Assembly (NCBI GenBank): GCA_965279355.1
Contig: OZ257155.1
Span: forward strand, 1,798,001 to 1,862,000
Source: G965279355 sp965279355
GTDB lineage: Bacteria; Pseudomonadota; Alphaproteobacteria; CACIAM-22H2
Direction of reading: 5' to 3'
DNA: 64,000 bases
This document shows positions 42,878 to 51,967 of the stretch, one piece after another. Positions within the stretch are counted from its first letter, which is position 1; each line of letters opens with the position of its first letter. The translations under genes were made by a program, and so were the position numbers. The notes beneath the pieces were generated by a model, which saw only the letters and a list, made by a program, of their open reading frames with translations, was not told the origin of the DNA and ran no database searches.

Positions 42878-43300
42878 GTGACGCGCATTCTGTTCGTCTT
42901 TCTGTCCCTGATCGCCGCCACTTCAGTCTCTGCGCAGCCGGCGATCACCGAAACGGACCGCGCGGAATTTCACCGTATTATTGAAGCGCAGATCCAGGCC
43001 TTCCGCCATGATGACGGCGCGGCAGCCTTCGCTTTCGCATCACCCGCAATCCAGGGGATGTTCGGTACGCCGGACAATTTTCTGGCGATGGTCCGCGCCG
43101 GTTATCCCGCAGTTTATCGCCCGCGTGACGTACGGTTTGCCGGTGTTACCGAGAACGAAGGCGAGCTGGTCCAGCTTGTGCAGATCGTCGGACCCGATGG
43201 CGTTAATGTGGTCGCCGCCTATCAGATGATTCAACTGCCCGACGGGACATGGCGCATCAACGGCTGCACACTGCTGGCTTCACCGCAGCGCGGCGTCTAA
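42878..43300 (+). CDS. DUF4864 domain secreted protein
   Basis: 140 residues from the GTG at 42878: signal peptide MTRILFVFLSLIAATSVSAQ then IIEAQIQAFRHDDGAAAFAFASPAIQGMFGTPDNFLAMVRAGYPAVYRPRDVRF and DGTWRINGC, the DUF4864 pattern (NTF2-like fold expected). An earlier GTG at 42845 is possible. Function unknown, probably periplasmic. Convergent with the esterase gene. Confidence 0.7.
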   Translation: MTRILFVFLSLIAATSVSAQPAITETDRAEFHRIIEAQIQAFRHDDGAAAFAFASPAIQGMFGTPDNFLAMVRAGYPAVYRPRDVRFAGVTENEGELVQLVQIVGPDGVNVVAAYQMIQLPDGTWRINGCTLLASPQRGV

Positions 43301-43305
43301 CTCGT

Positions 43306-44160
43306 TTATTTTGCGGCATTCGCCATCGGCACGGCCGCCGCGTGATGCCGGATGAACTCCGCCATGCGGGCCAGCGCCCGCAGCGAATTCACCGAGGTCG
43401 GCGCTTTGGTTACAAAGGCATGGGGCTCGCCCTCGTAACGCTGGTACTCCGCCGAGCCGCCGGCGTTGCGCCATGCCGTCGCCAGCCGCTCGCCCATGTC
43501 GGCTGGAAGATTCTCATCGACCGTCCCCTGCAGGATCAGGATCGGCGGCACATCGGTCGCCTCACCACGCTCAAGCATCTTCACCGGATTGCCTTCGGCC
43601 ATCGCCGCCTCGCTCGGCCAATAGGCGGCGTGCGAGTCGAGCAGCATCTTCACGCCGCGCTCTTTCGCCATGTTGAACCGCGCCAGCGGATCCGCGACCG
43701 GCCAGCAGGCAACGATGAAGCTGAGGCTCGCAACACCGGGGCCGGGCAAAGCCGCATAACGCGGATCGCGCGGCCGCAAAGCCGTGCAAAGCAGCTGATG
43801 CCCGCCGCTCGATGAGCCGAGCCCGCCGACCAGTTCCGGCCGCGTGCCGAACTTTTCGGCGTTCATCTTGAACCAGCGGATGCCGAGATTGATGTCGGCG
43901 ATGGGCGCCGGGTAAATCGCCTCGGGTGCGTTGCGGAAATCGAGCGAAGCAACCACCACCCCGCGCTGCGCCAGCGCCTCGGCGATCGGAGCATTCATGG
44001 TGCGGGTTCCCGACGTCCAGCCGCCGCCATGCACATCGACCACAGCCGGAAATGGACCCGGCCCCCTGGGATGATAGATCCGGGCCAGTACTGGCGCGCC
44101 GTTCAGGCGCTGGTATTCCTGATCGCTGGTCTCGAACTCAAAAACCGAAATCTCAGCCAT
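43306..44160 (-). CDS. Alpha/beta hydrolase (hormone-sensitive-lipase-like esterase)
   Basis: 284 residues. Oxyanion-hole motif HGGG at 44-47, nucleophile elbow GSSSG at 114-118, an acid residue in GTVDENLP and the catalytic His in GEPHAFV. No signal peptide, so cytoplasmic. Ester substrate unknown. Confidence 0.85.
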   Translation of the reverse strand: MAEISVFEFETSDQEYQRLNGAPVLARIYHPRGPGPFPAVVDVHGGGWTSGTRTMNAPIAEALAQRGVVVASLDFRNAPEAIYPAPIADINLGIRWFKMNAEKFGTRPELVGGLGSSSGGHQLLCTALRPRDPRYAALPGPGVASLSFIVACWPVADPLARFNMAKERGVKMLLDSHAAYWPSEAAMAEGNPVKMLERGEATDVPPILILQGTVDENLPADMGERLATAWRNAGGSAEYQRYEGEPHAFVTKAPTSVNSLRALARMAEFIRHHAAAVPMANAAK

Positions 44161-44301
44161 ATATCCACCCCTCGCGTGTCACTGAACGCAGTTTGCCCTC
44201 AGACAGACTGAATCAACAGTTTCTTGTCATACCGCGCGGGAAGCAGCAGGCCGCGTGATACGTTGTCATCCTGGCGCACTGCCGTGCCGGATGGAGGCTT
44301 C

Positions 44302-44988
44302 ATGCAAAAACCCTGGATTCGAACCGCGACCGCTCTGGTCCTGGGCCTGTTTCTCGCCCAATGCAGCATCGAACCCGGATCCAGTCAGGGCAACAGCGGC
44401 GGTGAAAAGCAGCAACAGGCCCAGGCCGAGCCGAAACTCGGCACGCTTGAGCCCGAGCAGGCCCGCCGTCTGCAACGCATCATGGCGCCCCTAGTCCAGC
44501 AGATGAATAGCAAACTGCCCATCGAAAAGGTGAAGATCGGCCTGATGGAAGACGATCACATCAATGCCGCCAATGCCGGCAGCGGCCAGTTCCTGGTGAC
44601 GACGGGTCTGCTCAAGAAGTCCAATGACGAGCAGCTCCGGGCTATCATGGCGCATGAAGTCGCGCACGAGGATCTCGGCCATGTCGCCAAAACCCAGATG
44701 CTGGCGACGGGCGTCGGCGTCGGCCTCAGCCTGCTGGAGCAGATTTTTCCGGGTTCCGCCGCGCTCTCTCCAATCGCCGGGCAGCTGGTTGTAAACGCCT
44801 ATACCCGCCGCGAAGAATCCGAAGCCGATGCGCACGCCGTCGAACTCATGAAGCGCGCCGGCTACGATGGTAAGACACTGATGGTCAACTCCCTGGAGTG
44901 GATCGCCAAGACCGAAGGATCCAGCAGCGGCGGTTTTTTTGCGACGCATCCCGCGACGGCGGATCGCATCGAGGCGCTTAAGCAATGA
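44302..44988 (+). CDS. M48-family zinc metallopeptidase lipoprotein
   Basis: 228 residues. Lipobox LAQC with Cys21 as the modified residue, a Gln/Glu-rich linker, then the peptidase domain: GSGQFLVTTGLL, the zinc motif HEVAH (118-122), and REESEADAHAVELMKRAGYD providing the third ligand. Related to BepA/YggG/LoiP periplasmic proteases of outer-membrane quality control. ATG 44302 follows GGAGG. Confidence 0.87.
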   Translation: MQKPWIRTATALVLGLFLAQCSIEPGSSQGNSGGEKQQQAQAEPKLGTLEPEQARRLQRIMAPLVQQMNSKLPIEKVKIGLMEDDHINAANAGSGQFLVTTGLLKKSNDEQLRAIMAHEVAHEDLGHVAKTQMLATGVGVGLSLLEQIFPGSAALSPIAGQLVVNAYTRREESEADAHAVELMKRAGYDGKTLMVNSLEWIAKTEGSSSGGFFATHPATADRIEALKQ

Positions 44989-45178
44989 CGGCCGTCCGAG
45001 AGTCGCGTTTGGCGCGCTTTCAACAAATGGTGCAACGCACGTAGGGGTGTCGATGCGCTGCCCTAGAGTAAGTCCGCCGACGGACTAGAGACTCATCCCC
45101 ATCAACAAAGCATGCGGGACACGCCACATTCGTCTCACAGCACCGCGAGAATCCGCGGTCTGAAACGGAAAGCGCGCC

Positions 45179-45388
45179 ATGACGACAATGCATTTCCCGA
45201 GCGGCCGGTCTCTGACTGACGAGGCACGCACGCTGTCGGAAACAAAATTGGGCCGCCGCCTAGCAAGCCTCGGAACCTATCTGCTGGCGACGGCCGCAGC
45301 CATGGCCGTCGGCCCGGTTCTCTTTATGCTCGGCGAGCGCGGCACGGTGCTGAACTGGTCGAACCTGTTTCTGGACTTCGTCGAATAG
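45179..45388 (+). CDS. Small single-pass membrane protein
   Basis: 69 residues. A polar N-terminus, one hydrophobic segment (LASLGTYLLATAAAMAVGPVLFML) and a short acidic tail ending LFLDFVE. No recognisable family; the only evidence is the ORF, its composition and the membrane segment. Confidence 0.5.
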   Translation: MTTMHFPSGRSLTDEARTLSETKLGRRLASLGTYLLATAAAMAVGPVLFMLGERGTVLNWSNLFLDFVE

Positions 45389-45482
45389 ACGATCGACGGG
45401 GCGGCGGCTGGGCCGGCCACAGGCGGTTGCCACCCTCCAACCGCGCTATGACGGTCCGGCCGCCCGGTTTCCTTCCTGATAG

Positions 45483-45935
45483 CTATTCCCGCCCCTTCAC
45501 CCGCTGAAACGTCACGTGGTGAATGCTTTTCTTGCCGCTCATCGGATTGACGATCTCGGGCGTGTGGACCAGCAGCCGGTCGCCCTCAATCCGCCAGTAG
45601 CGAAGCTGCTTGGTGCCGGTCCAGAGCTCGTTCCAGGAGACGTCGAGATCGTAGGTCACCGTGTTGCCATCGACGTGGTAGGTGCCGGCATAGGCGATCA
45701 GGCTGCGGAACAGCGCTTCCGCTTCAGCCGGGCTCGGCGGATTGCTCGCTGGTTTCTTGCGGCTCGAATCCACCGTCAGCATCAACAGCCGGCCATCCGG
45801 CGCGAAATTGAGATAGCCGTTCGGCGCGGAACTGAGGCCCGACTGCGCCCCACTCTTGGAGCCGACCTCCTCCACCGTCCCCGATATCTGTTTCCATGTG
45901 CCGATCAGGGCGGCGGCGGCCAGCTCGTTTTCCAT
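45483..45935 (-). CDS. Lipocalin-like domain protein
   Basis: 150 residues without signal peptide: LIGTWKQISGTVEEVG, NGYLNFAPDGRLLMLTVDSSRK, AGTYHVDGNTVTYDLDVSWNELWTGTKQLRYWRIEGDRLLVHTPE. This GTW start and repeated beta pattern mark the small lipocalin-5-like family, possibly binding a hydrophobic ligand. Divergent from the SDR gene. Confidence 0.78.
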   Translation of the reverse strand: MENELAAAALIGTWKQISGTVEEVGSKSGAQSGLSSAPNGYLNFAPDGRLLMLTVDSSRKKPASNPPSPAEAEALFRSLIAYAGTYHVDGNTVTYDLDVSWNELWTGTKQLRYWRIEGDRLLVHTPEIVNPMSGKKSIHHVTFQRVKGRE

Positions 45936-46004
45936 TTTCAGTTTCCCTCGATGCGGTAAGGTCGCGCCTTATAACCTACGCTTCGATCACAGGGGAAACG
46001 AGTC

Positions 46005-46790
46005 ATGGACCTTGGTTTGGCGGGACGCCGCGTGCTGATCACCGGCGGGTCGCAGGGGATCGGCCTTGCGGTCGCGGAAGGGTTTCTTGCCGAAGGCGCG
46101 GATGTCGTGCTCGTCGCCCGCGACAAGGAACGCCTGGCAAAAGCCGTCGCCGATCTTGCCGGGCGAGGCAAAGGAAAGGTCACCGGCAAATCCGTCGACC
46201 TGTCGCAGCGCGGCGCACCTGCTGCACTGGCCGAGGAATTTTCCGATACCGATATCCTGGTGAATAATGCCGGCGCGATCCCGATCGGCGACATCTTCCA
46301 GATCGACGAGGATCAGTGGCGGCAGGCGTGGGACCTCAAGGTCTTCGGCTATGTAAATCTCACCCGCGCGATGTACGCGAAAATGAAAGGCAAGCCGCCG
46401 AAGGTGATACTCAACGTGCTGGGCACCGGCGGCGCCAAGCCGATGTTCCGCTACGCCTGCGGCACACCGGCCAATATCGCACTGGATGGCCTCACCCGGG
46501 CGCTTGGCGGCCGCAGTCTCGATGACGGCGTCCGCGTCGTCGGCGTCAGCCCGGGCGGCGTCGAGACGGAGCGCTGGAAAGGCATCCACATGAAGCGGGC
46601 CCAGGAGAAATTCGGCGATCCGTCGCGTTGGCGCGAAGGCCTGCACCAAGACCAGCCGCTCGGCCGCGCCGCGCAGCCCGACGAAGTGGCCAACGTCGTG
46701 GTGTTCATGGCGTCGGACCGCGCGAGCTGGGTGTGCGGCGAGGTCGTCACCGTCGACGGCGGACGGCTCTATCGCGAGCAATGGTTCTGA
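46005..46790 (+). CDS. SDR-family oxidoreductase
   Basis: 261 residues. Cofactor motif TGGSQGIGLA, NNAGAIPIG, catalytic Tyr in FRYACGTPANIA where the usual YxxxK Lys is replaced by context (YACGT), and the C-terminal GEVVTVDGGRLY. The altered YxxxK region (no Lys at +4) makes full activity doubtful. Likely a 3-oxoacyl-reductase-type enzyme or a divergent member. Confidence 0.75.
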   Translation: MDLGLAGRRVLITGGSQGIGLAVAEGFLAEGADVVLVARDKERLAKAVADLAGRGKGKVTGKSVDLSQRGAPAALAEEFSDTDILVNNAGAIPIGDIFQIDEDQWRQAWDLKVFGYVNLTRAMYAKMKGKPPKVILNVLGTGGAKPMFRYACGTPANIALDGLTRALGGRSLDDGVRVVGVSPGGVETERWKGIHMKRAQEKFGDPSRWREGLHQDQPLGRAAQPDEVANVVVFMASDRASWVCGEVVTVDGGRLYREQWF

Positions 46791-46874
46791 AATAACGAAT
46801 TCCAGCCTCGCACCGGTCTGGCAAAGGGCCGGAATTTGCGCGATGCTGAGGCAACAATATTTGGGAGGAATGCC

Positions 46875-47846
46875 ATGCTTCGCCATTTCGTTGCCGCTGC
46901 TGCGGTCGCGGTTATCTGTGCTCAGCCGCAGGCTATGGCCCAGACTTATCCGACCAAACCCATCAAGATCATCGTGCCGGTGCCGGCCGGCGCCCTGACC
47001 GACATCGTCGCCCGCCGCATCGGTGCCGAGATGTCGACCCGCATGGGACAGACCTGGGTGATGGAAAACCGCCCCGGCGCCAATTTCATGCCCGCAGCGG
47101 AAGCTTGCCGCCACGCCGCCTCGGACGGCTACACGCTCTGTGTCTTCACCACGTCGACACTGACCTTCAATCCACACCTCATCACCAACATCCCCTACGA
47201 CGTCGAGAAGGACTTCAAGCCGATCATCAATCTCGGCATGCTGATCGGCGGGCTGGTCGCCTCGCCCAAGCTTGATGTCAGCAACATGGCCGAACTCAGG
47301 GCGATGGCCCTGGCGCAGCCCGGCAAGCTCAATTTCGGCACCTATGGACCGGCGAGCAGCGCCAATGTCTTCCGTCAGTACATGTCGGACCAGTGGAAGG
47401 CCAACATCGTCGAAGTCGCCTATAAAGGATCGAACGAACTGGTCGCCGCGCTGATCTCCGGCGAGATTCAGATGACCTGGACGGCAGTCGGCAACTGGGC
47501 CGACAACCCGAACAACAGCAAGGGTAAGATACTCACCATCGACGCGAGCAAGCGCATGCCGCTGATCCCGACAGTGCCGCTCTACGCTGAAGTCGGCTTT
47601 GGCGAATATCCGATCCACACCTGGGTTGGGCTGTTCGCGCCAGGCCAGGTTCCGGATGCGATCGTCAACCGGGTGAATGCCGATGCACAAAAAGTCCTGA
47701 GCGATCCGCAGATGGTGAAGTTCCTCAACGACCAGATGATCGAGCCGATGGTGACATCGGCACCGGAATTCGCCGCCTACGTCGCCAGGGAACGCGTGGA
47801 AACCGGCAAACTGTTTGCCCGGTTCAATATCCCGAAGATTCAGTAG
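46875..47846 (+). CDS. Bug-type tripartite tricarboxylate transporter receptor
   Basis: 323 residues. Signal peptide ending near QAMAQT, then YPTKPIKIIVPVPAGALTDIVARRIGAEM, the ENRPGANFMPAAEACRHA block and YDVEKDFKPI, typical of the Bug family of periplasmic receptors. Works with TctAB-type permeases, which are absent here, so the ligand is unknown. TTGGGAGGAA precedes the ATG. Confidence 0.87.
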   Translation: MLRHFVAAAAVAVICAQPQAMAQTYPTKPIKIIVPVPAGALTDIVARRIGAEMSTRMGQTWVMENRPGANFMPAAEACRHAASDGYTLCVFTTSTLTFNPHLITNIPYDVEKDFKPIINLGMLIGGLVASPKLDVSNMAELRAMALAQPGKLNFGTYGPASSANVFRQYMSDQWKANIVEVAYKGSNELVAALISGEIQMTWTAVGNWADNPNNSKGKILTIDASKRMPLIPTVPLYAEVGFGEYPIHTWVGLFAPGQVPDAIVNRVNADAQKVLSDPQMVKFLNDQMIEPMVTSAPEFAAYVARERVETGKLFARFNIPKIQ

Positions 47847-47864
47847 GCCCCGGCCCCGCGCGCA

Positions 47865-47952
47865 CCCTCACCCTCCCGTTGGGGCGAGGGTTTCAAAATT
47901 CACCGCAATCTCATACTCCGTCTCCCCAACGGGGAGAGGATTGGGGTGAGGG
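47865..47952. repeat. Palindromic intergenic repeat
   Basis: Inverted pairs CCCTCACC (47865-47872) / GGTGAGGG (47945-47952) and CCCGTTGGGG (47875-47884) / CCCCAACGGG (47924-47933) enclose an AT-richer middle. It lies between the Bug receptor and the TSUP gene. Shares the CCCTCACCC / CTCCCC theme with the element at 62,317. Confidence 0.75.
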
Positions 47953-47986
47953 GGTCGCGCCTCGCGCGGAGTGTTAGAAGCTATCG

Positions 47987-48736
47987 ATGGATTCCATCGT
48001 TACTATTGCCATCCTCGGGGCCGCCGCGGCAGGCTTCGTTCAGGGACTTTCAGGCACGGCGTTCGCGATGGTGGCGCTCGCCGTGTGGGCGTGGGCGATT
48101 CCGCCGCAACTCGCCGGACCGATGGCGGTGTTCGGTTCGCTGATCGGACAGCTCATTGCCCTCCGCTCGCTCCGCGAAGGGTTCCAGTTCAGGATCGCGG
48201 CACCCTTCATTCTGGGCGGCGTGCTCGGCGTTCCGGTCGGGGTCTGGCTGCTGCCGCAGATCGACCATCTCGCCTTCAAAGCGGGGCTTGGCGTGTTTCT
48301 GGTCGGCTGGTGCGCGACGGTGCTGCTCGCCGGCGACCGCGCGCAGATCAAGGCCGGCGGCCGCGTTGCCGACGGACTGATCGGCTGGACGGGCGGCATT
48401 CTGGGCGGAATCAGCGGCCTCGCCGGAGCCGTACCGACACTGTGGTGCACGCTCCGCGGCTGGGATCGTGACACGCAGCGGGCGGTCTTCCAGTCCTTCA
48501 ACCTGACCATGCACGTGCTGACCTTTTCCGCCTATCTGGCGAGCGGCCTGATCACCCGGGAGGTCGCCTGGATGTTCGCCATCATCGTGCCGGCCCTGCT
48601 GGTGCCGACGCTGATCGGGCTCTGGCTGTACCGCCGGGTCAGCACCGCCGCCTTCCGCCGGGTGATTGTCATCCTGCTGCTGTTTTCGGGCTTCGGGCTG
48701 CTGGGATCGACAGTGCCGACGCTCCTGACGCGGTGA
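47987..48736 (+). CDS. TSUP-family (TauE/SafE) membrane transporter
   Basis: 249-residue protein with about eight hydrophobic helices. Family segments FVQGLSGTAFAMVALAVWAW and GILGGISGLAGAVPTLW. TauE/SafE proteins export sulfite or sulfoacetate in some bacteria; specificity here is open. Confidence 0.82.
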   Translation: MDSIVTIAILGAAAAGFVQGLSGTAFAMVALAVWAWAIPPQLAGPMAVFGSLIGQLIALRSLREGFQFRIAAPFILGGVLGVPVGVWLLPQIDHLAFKAGLGVFLVGWCATVLLAGDRAQIKAGGRVADGLIGWTGGILGGISGLAGAVPTLWCTLRGWDRDTQRAVFQSFNLTMHVLTFSAYLASGLITREVAWMFAIIVPALLVPTLIGLWLYRRVSTAAFRRVIVILLLFSGFGLLGSTVPTLLTR

Positions 48737-48797
48737 GCGGTTGCCTCGCTCCCCCGCCTCCGGTTAAATCCCGCAACCCAGACTCCGCAGGACGCGC

Positions 48798-49313
48798 ATG
48801 ACCTCCACGCCCCCCTATCAGAAGATGTTCCACGTTTCGTGGCATGAGTTGCACCGCGACGCCAAGGCGCTCGCCTGGCGGCTGGCCGACCGCCAATGGA
48901 AGGGGATTGTTGCCATCACACGGGGCGGGCTCGTCCCGGCTGCGATCGTCGCGCGCGAACTTAATCTGCGCATCATCGATACGATCTCCGTGTCGAGCTA
49001 CGATCACATGAGCCTGCGCGCCGGCAAGATCCTCAAAAGCGTCGACCCGAAACTGCTGGCCAACAAGGACGAGCTCAAGGACTGGCTGATCGTCGACGAT
49101 CTAGTCGATACCGGCACGACCGCCAAGATGGTGCGCGAAATCCTGCCCGGCGCGCATCTCGCCACGGTGTACGCCAAGCCGATGGGCCGGCCGCTGGTCG
49201 ACAGCTACATCACCGAGGTCAGCCAGGACACGTGGATCATGTTCCCGTGGGACACCGAGATACAGTTCGCGACCCCGATCGCGGAGGCGAACGCCAACGG
49301 TAAGCGTTCGTGA
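48798..49313 (+). CDS. gpt: Xanthine-guanine phosphoribosyltransferase
   Basis: 171 residues. Salvages xanthine and guanine with PRPP. The PRPP-binding motif WLIVDDLVDTGTTAK, VAITRGGLVPAAIVARELN near the N-terminus and ITEVSQDTWIMFPWDTEIQF at the end are typical of XGPRT. Its stop overlaps the GTG of the next gene by four bases. Confidence 0.92.
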   Translation: MTSTPPYQKMFHVSWHELHRDAKALAWRLADRQWKGIVAITRGGLVPAAIVARELNLRIIDTISVSSYDHMSLRAGKILKSVDPKLLANKDELKDWLIVDDLVDTGTTAKMVREILPGAHLATVYAKPMGRPLVDSYITEVSQDTWIMFPWDTEIQFATPIAEANANGKRS

Positions 49314-50236
49314 GTCTGAAGCTCGATCCGACGGCACGTTTTCCACTTCTCGGCCCGGCCCTCCTCCTGTGCCTTGCCCTCGGCTGGGGCCTCAACTGGC
49401 CGCTCATGAAGATCGCGTTGGCGGAGTTTCCGCCCTGGACGTTCCGGGGCTGGATCACGTTCATCGGCGGTCTCACCCTTCTGGGTGTCGTGCGACTGAC
49501 CGGCCCGGTTCCGGTGCCGCCGCCGAATGAATGGCGCAGCCTGGCCCTTGCCGGACTCTTCAACATCACGGGATGGAATGTGCTGATCGCTTACGGCGTA
49601 ATGCTGGTGCCGAGCGGACACGCGGCGCTTCTCGCCTACACGATGCCGCTCTGGGCAATCCTGATCTCGAAATTCGCGCTGGGCGAGCCGATCGGCTGGC
49701 GGCGCGGCCTGGCGCTCGGTCTTGGGCTTTTCGGAATCTTCTCGCTGATAGAAGGAGACCTGGCCGCGTTCAGCGGCGCGCCGCTCGGTGTGGCGCTCTG
49801 TCTGGCGGGCGCCCTGTCATGGGCCATCGGCACCGTCATTCAGAAGCAGCGCCGGACAGTCCTTCCGGTGCTGGCCCTCACCGGCTGGCAGATCATCGTC
49901 GGTTCGCTGCCGATCCTCGCCATCATGCCGATCGTTGAAGGTGTGAGCATCCCTAGGGCAAGCACGGCGGCATGGCTGGCGGCGGCATCGGCCGCCTTCG
50001 TCTCGATCGCATTCTGCTACATCGTCTGGTTCCAGATGGTGAAGCTGCTTCCGGTGCAGGTTGCGTCCGTCGCCGTTCTGCTGGTCCCGCTGGTCGGCAT
50101 GGTCAGCGGCGTTCTGATTCTGGACGAGCCGTTTGGCGCCCCGGAACTGCTCGCCACCGGCTTTATCGGCTGCGCGTTGTTGCTGATTTTCTTCGCCCCA
50201 CGCACCCAGCCGACGCCGACCGCATCGGGCGTCTAG
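49310..50236 (+). CDS. DMT/EamA-family transporter
   Basis: 308-residue membrane protein with two EamA repeats (WGLNWPLMKIALAEFPPWTFRGWI ... LSWAIGTVIQKQRRTVLPVLALTGWQIIVGSLPIL) and about ten helices. Probable metabolite exporter. GTG start overlaps gpt, so the two are co-expressed, though a functional link is not evident. Confidence 0.85.
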   Translation: MSLKLDPTARFPLLGPALLLCLALGWGLNWPLMKIALAEFPPWTFRGWITFIGGLTLLGVVRLTGPVPVPPPNEWRSLALAGLFNITGWNVLIAYGVMLVPSGHAALLAYTMPLWAILISKFALGEPIGWRRGLALGLGLFGIFSLIEGDLAAFSGAPLGVALCLAGALSWAIGTVIQKQRRTVLPVLALTGWQIIVGSLPILAIMPIVEGVSIPRASTAAWLAAASAAFVSIAFCYIVWFQMVKLLPVQVASVAVLLVPLVGMVSGVLILDEPFGAPELLATGFIGCALLLIFFAPRTQPTPTASGV

Positions 50237-50772
50237 CAGCCGTAGAGCGGATAGCGCGAGAGATAGAGCGGATCGCTCCAGGGAAAGAGTTGCCGCTGCA
50301 GCTCGCGGAACAGCGCCGGTATGCGCGGATCGGCATCGGTTTCGATCCGGCCGGTCCACGCCGTCGCCTCGCTCAGCAGCGCGTTGCCGATGCAGAACGC
50401 CGCGTGCGCCGAGCTGCCGTTGCCATAGGCCGGCCCCGGGACAAGATCGGGCGCGTTACAGTAGTTACTGCCGCCGATGGGCCGACCGCCGAACCCCATC
50501 ACGACGTAATAGCCGGGCCCGCCCTGCGGCGCCGACACGTAGGTCTTTCTCGGATGGCAGCTCGCGGCGCTCATCGCCTGTGCGACGAAATCGCCGTTGG
50601 GATCGCGGAAAGGATTGCCTTTGACGACCAGCGGCACGACCTGTCGCGACGCCGCGATGAAATGGTCAGGCAGCATGGGATTCACGACATAGTTCTGCGA
50701 GCGGATGCTGCCCGGCCCGCAAGCCGCGAGCAGCGCCATCAGCAACGCCAGCCCTGAAAATCGACGGAGCAT
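50233..50772 (-). CDS. Hypothetical lipoprotein
   Basis: 179 residues: signal sequence MLRRFSGLALLMALLAACG with lipobox LLAAC, then NYVVNPMLPDHFIAASRQVVPLVVKGNPFRDPNGDFVAQAMSAASC and several further Cys. No recognised family; likely outer-membrane or periplasmic lipoprotein. Convergent with the DMT gene and followed upstream by the AlkZ-like gene (its 5' end is close to that gene's stop). Confidence 0.65.
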   Translation of the reverse strand: MLRRFSGLALLMALLAACGPGSIRSQNYVVNPMLPDHFIAASRQVVPLVVKGNPFRDPNGDFVAQAMSAASCHPRKTYVSAPQGGPGYYVVMGFGGRPIGGSNYCNAPDLVPGPAYGNGSSAHAAFCIGNALLSEATAWTGRIETDADPRIPALFRELQRQLFPWSDPLYLSRYPLYGC

Positions 50773-50810
50773 CACGGTAGCGTGAACGCGCCATCCGGCC
50801 CTTCGTTCCG

Positions 50811-51956
50811 TCATGCCAGTTGGAAGCGCTCGAAGCGATGCAACGCCGCCTCGATGCGCTTTTTATGCTTTCGGGGCGCACCGCTCCCGACCCAGGTCCA
50901 GCGCTGAACCAGCAGCTTACGCGCAGCACGGTCCGTCTTGAGATCGATCGCCGCCACGATCTCATCATCTACCAGTACCGGCAGCGCGAAGTAACCGAAG
51001 GCCCGCTTCTCCCTGGGCACATATGCCTCGAACCGATGCTCATAGCCGAACAGGAAGTGAAGCCGCTTGCGCTGAATAATCAGCGGGTCGAACGGCGAAA
51101 GGATATGAACCGTCTCGTTGTCTCTATGAGACGCGGCAATCGTTTCCGGATGCGCCCAATGCTCAACCTTTCCAGCACCGTCGATCTCAACCTTCACCAG
51201 TTCGCCACGCCGAACTTTGGCGCCGATGAGTTTCCGCATCGCCGGTTTACGCGGTGCATCGAGATAACAGATGGAGTCCAGGCTGACGATACCCTGGGCA
51301 CGTAGCGCGCGTTCCAAGAGATACGAGCGGACATCCGGCTCACCGGCAGGCTTAGGCGCCGTCCGCCAGCCAAAATGCCGATCCATCAACTCGTAGGTCT
51401 TCAGCATGCCGGTGCGTTCGCTGATCGTGACCTGACCGGCATAGAACGCCACCTGCAGCACCCCCTTCGACGGCTTACGGCTTGCCCAAGGGTGGTTCTT
51501 GTCGACCAGCACATCGTCGTCGATGTCGCGGATCGAGAACGCCCCTTCCTTTTTCAGGCGGGACAGGATCTTGCGGACATCCGCCTTGGTGACCGACGCG
51601 TACCAGCGTGGCGGTTCCTTTCTGTAATGCCGCATATCCGGCAGGAAGAACCGCAGATCGCGCGTCGGCACATAGGCCAGCGCATGGGTCCAATACTCGA
51701 AGATCGATCTGTCGAAGCTCTGCGCCTGGCGGAGATGGTCGCGGGCGTAATCGGGGATGCGCGAATAGAGGATATGGTGATGGCAGCGCTCGATCACGTT
51801 GATCGTGTCGATCTGCACGTAGCCTAGATGTTCTACGGCTTTGCGCGTTGCGTCCGGCCCGTTCCCGAACGGCGCCTCAGTGTCGAGACGCTGGGCATGC
51901 AACCAAATCCGCCGGGCCTGTGCGCGCGAGACCGGGACTGACCTGGAGACAGCCAT
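50811..51956 (-). CDS. AlkZ/YcaQ-like winged-helix DNA glycosylase
   Basis: 381 residues. Tandem winged-helix protein of the HTH_42 family; YcaQ unhooks DNA interstrand cross-links. The catalytic Q-x-D motif is present as YVQIDTINVIERCHHHILYSRIPDY, and the beta-barrel part includes LSPFDPLIIQRKRLHFLFGYEHRFEAYVP. ATG 51956 (MAVSRSVPVSRAQARRIWL) fits the family start better than 52001. Confidence 0.87.
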   Translation of the reverse strand: MAVSRSVPVSRAQARRIWLHAQRLDTEAPFGNGPDATRKAVEHLGYVQIDTINVIERCHHHILYSRIPDYARDHLRQAQSFDRSIFEYWTHALAYVPTRDLRFFLPDMRHYRKEPPRWYASVTKADVRKILSRLKKEGAFSIRDIDDDVLVDKNHPWASRKPSKGVLQVAFYAGQVTISERTGMLKTYELMDRHFGWRTAPKPAGEPDVRSYLLERALRAQGIVSLDSICYLDAPRKPAMRKLIGAKVRRGELVKVEIDGAGKVEHWAHPETIAASHRDNETVHILSPFDPLIIQRKRLHFLFGYEHRFEAYVPREKRAFGYFALPVLVDDEIVAAIDLKTDRAARKLLVQRWTWVGSGAPRKHKKRIEAALHRFERFQLA

Positions 51957-51967
51957 AACGCAGCAGC

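Noticed and set aside
46836..46874. Extended start of the Bug receptor
   Set aside because: The signal peptide and ribosome-binding site fix the start at 46875.
45987..47690. 567-codon minus-strand frame
   Set aside because: Overlaps two clear plus-strand genes (SDR and Bug receptor) in antisense.
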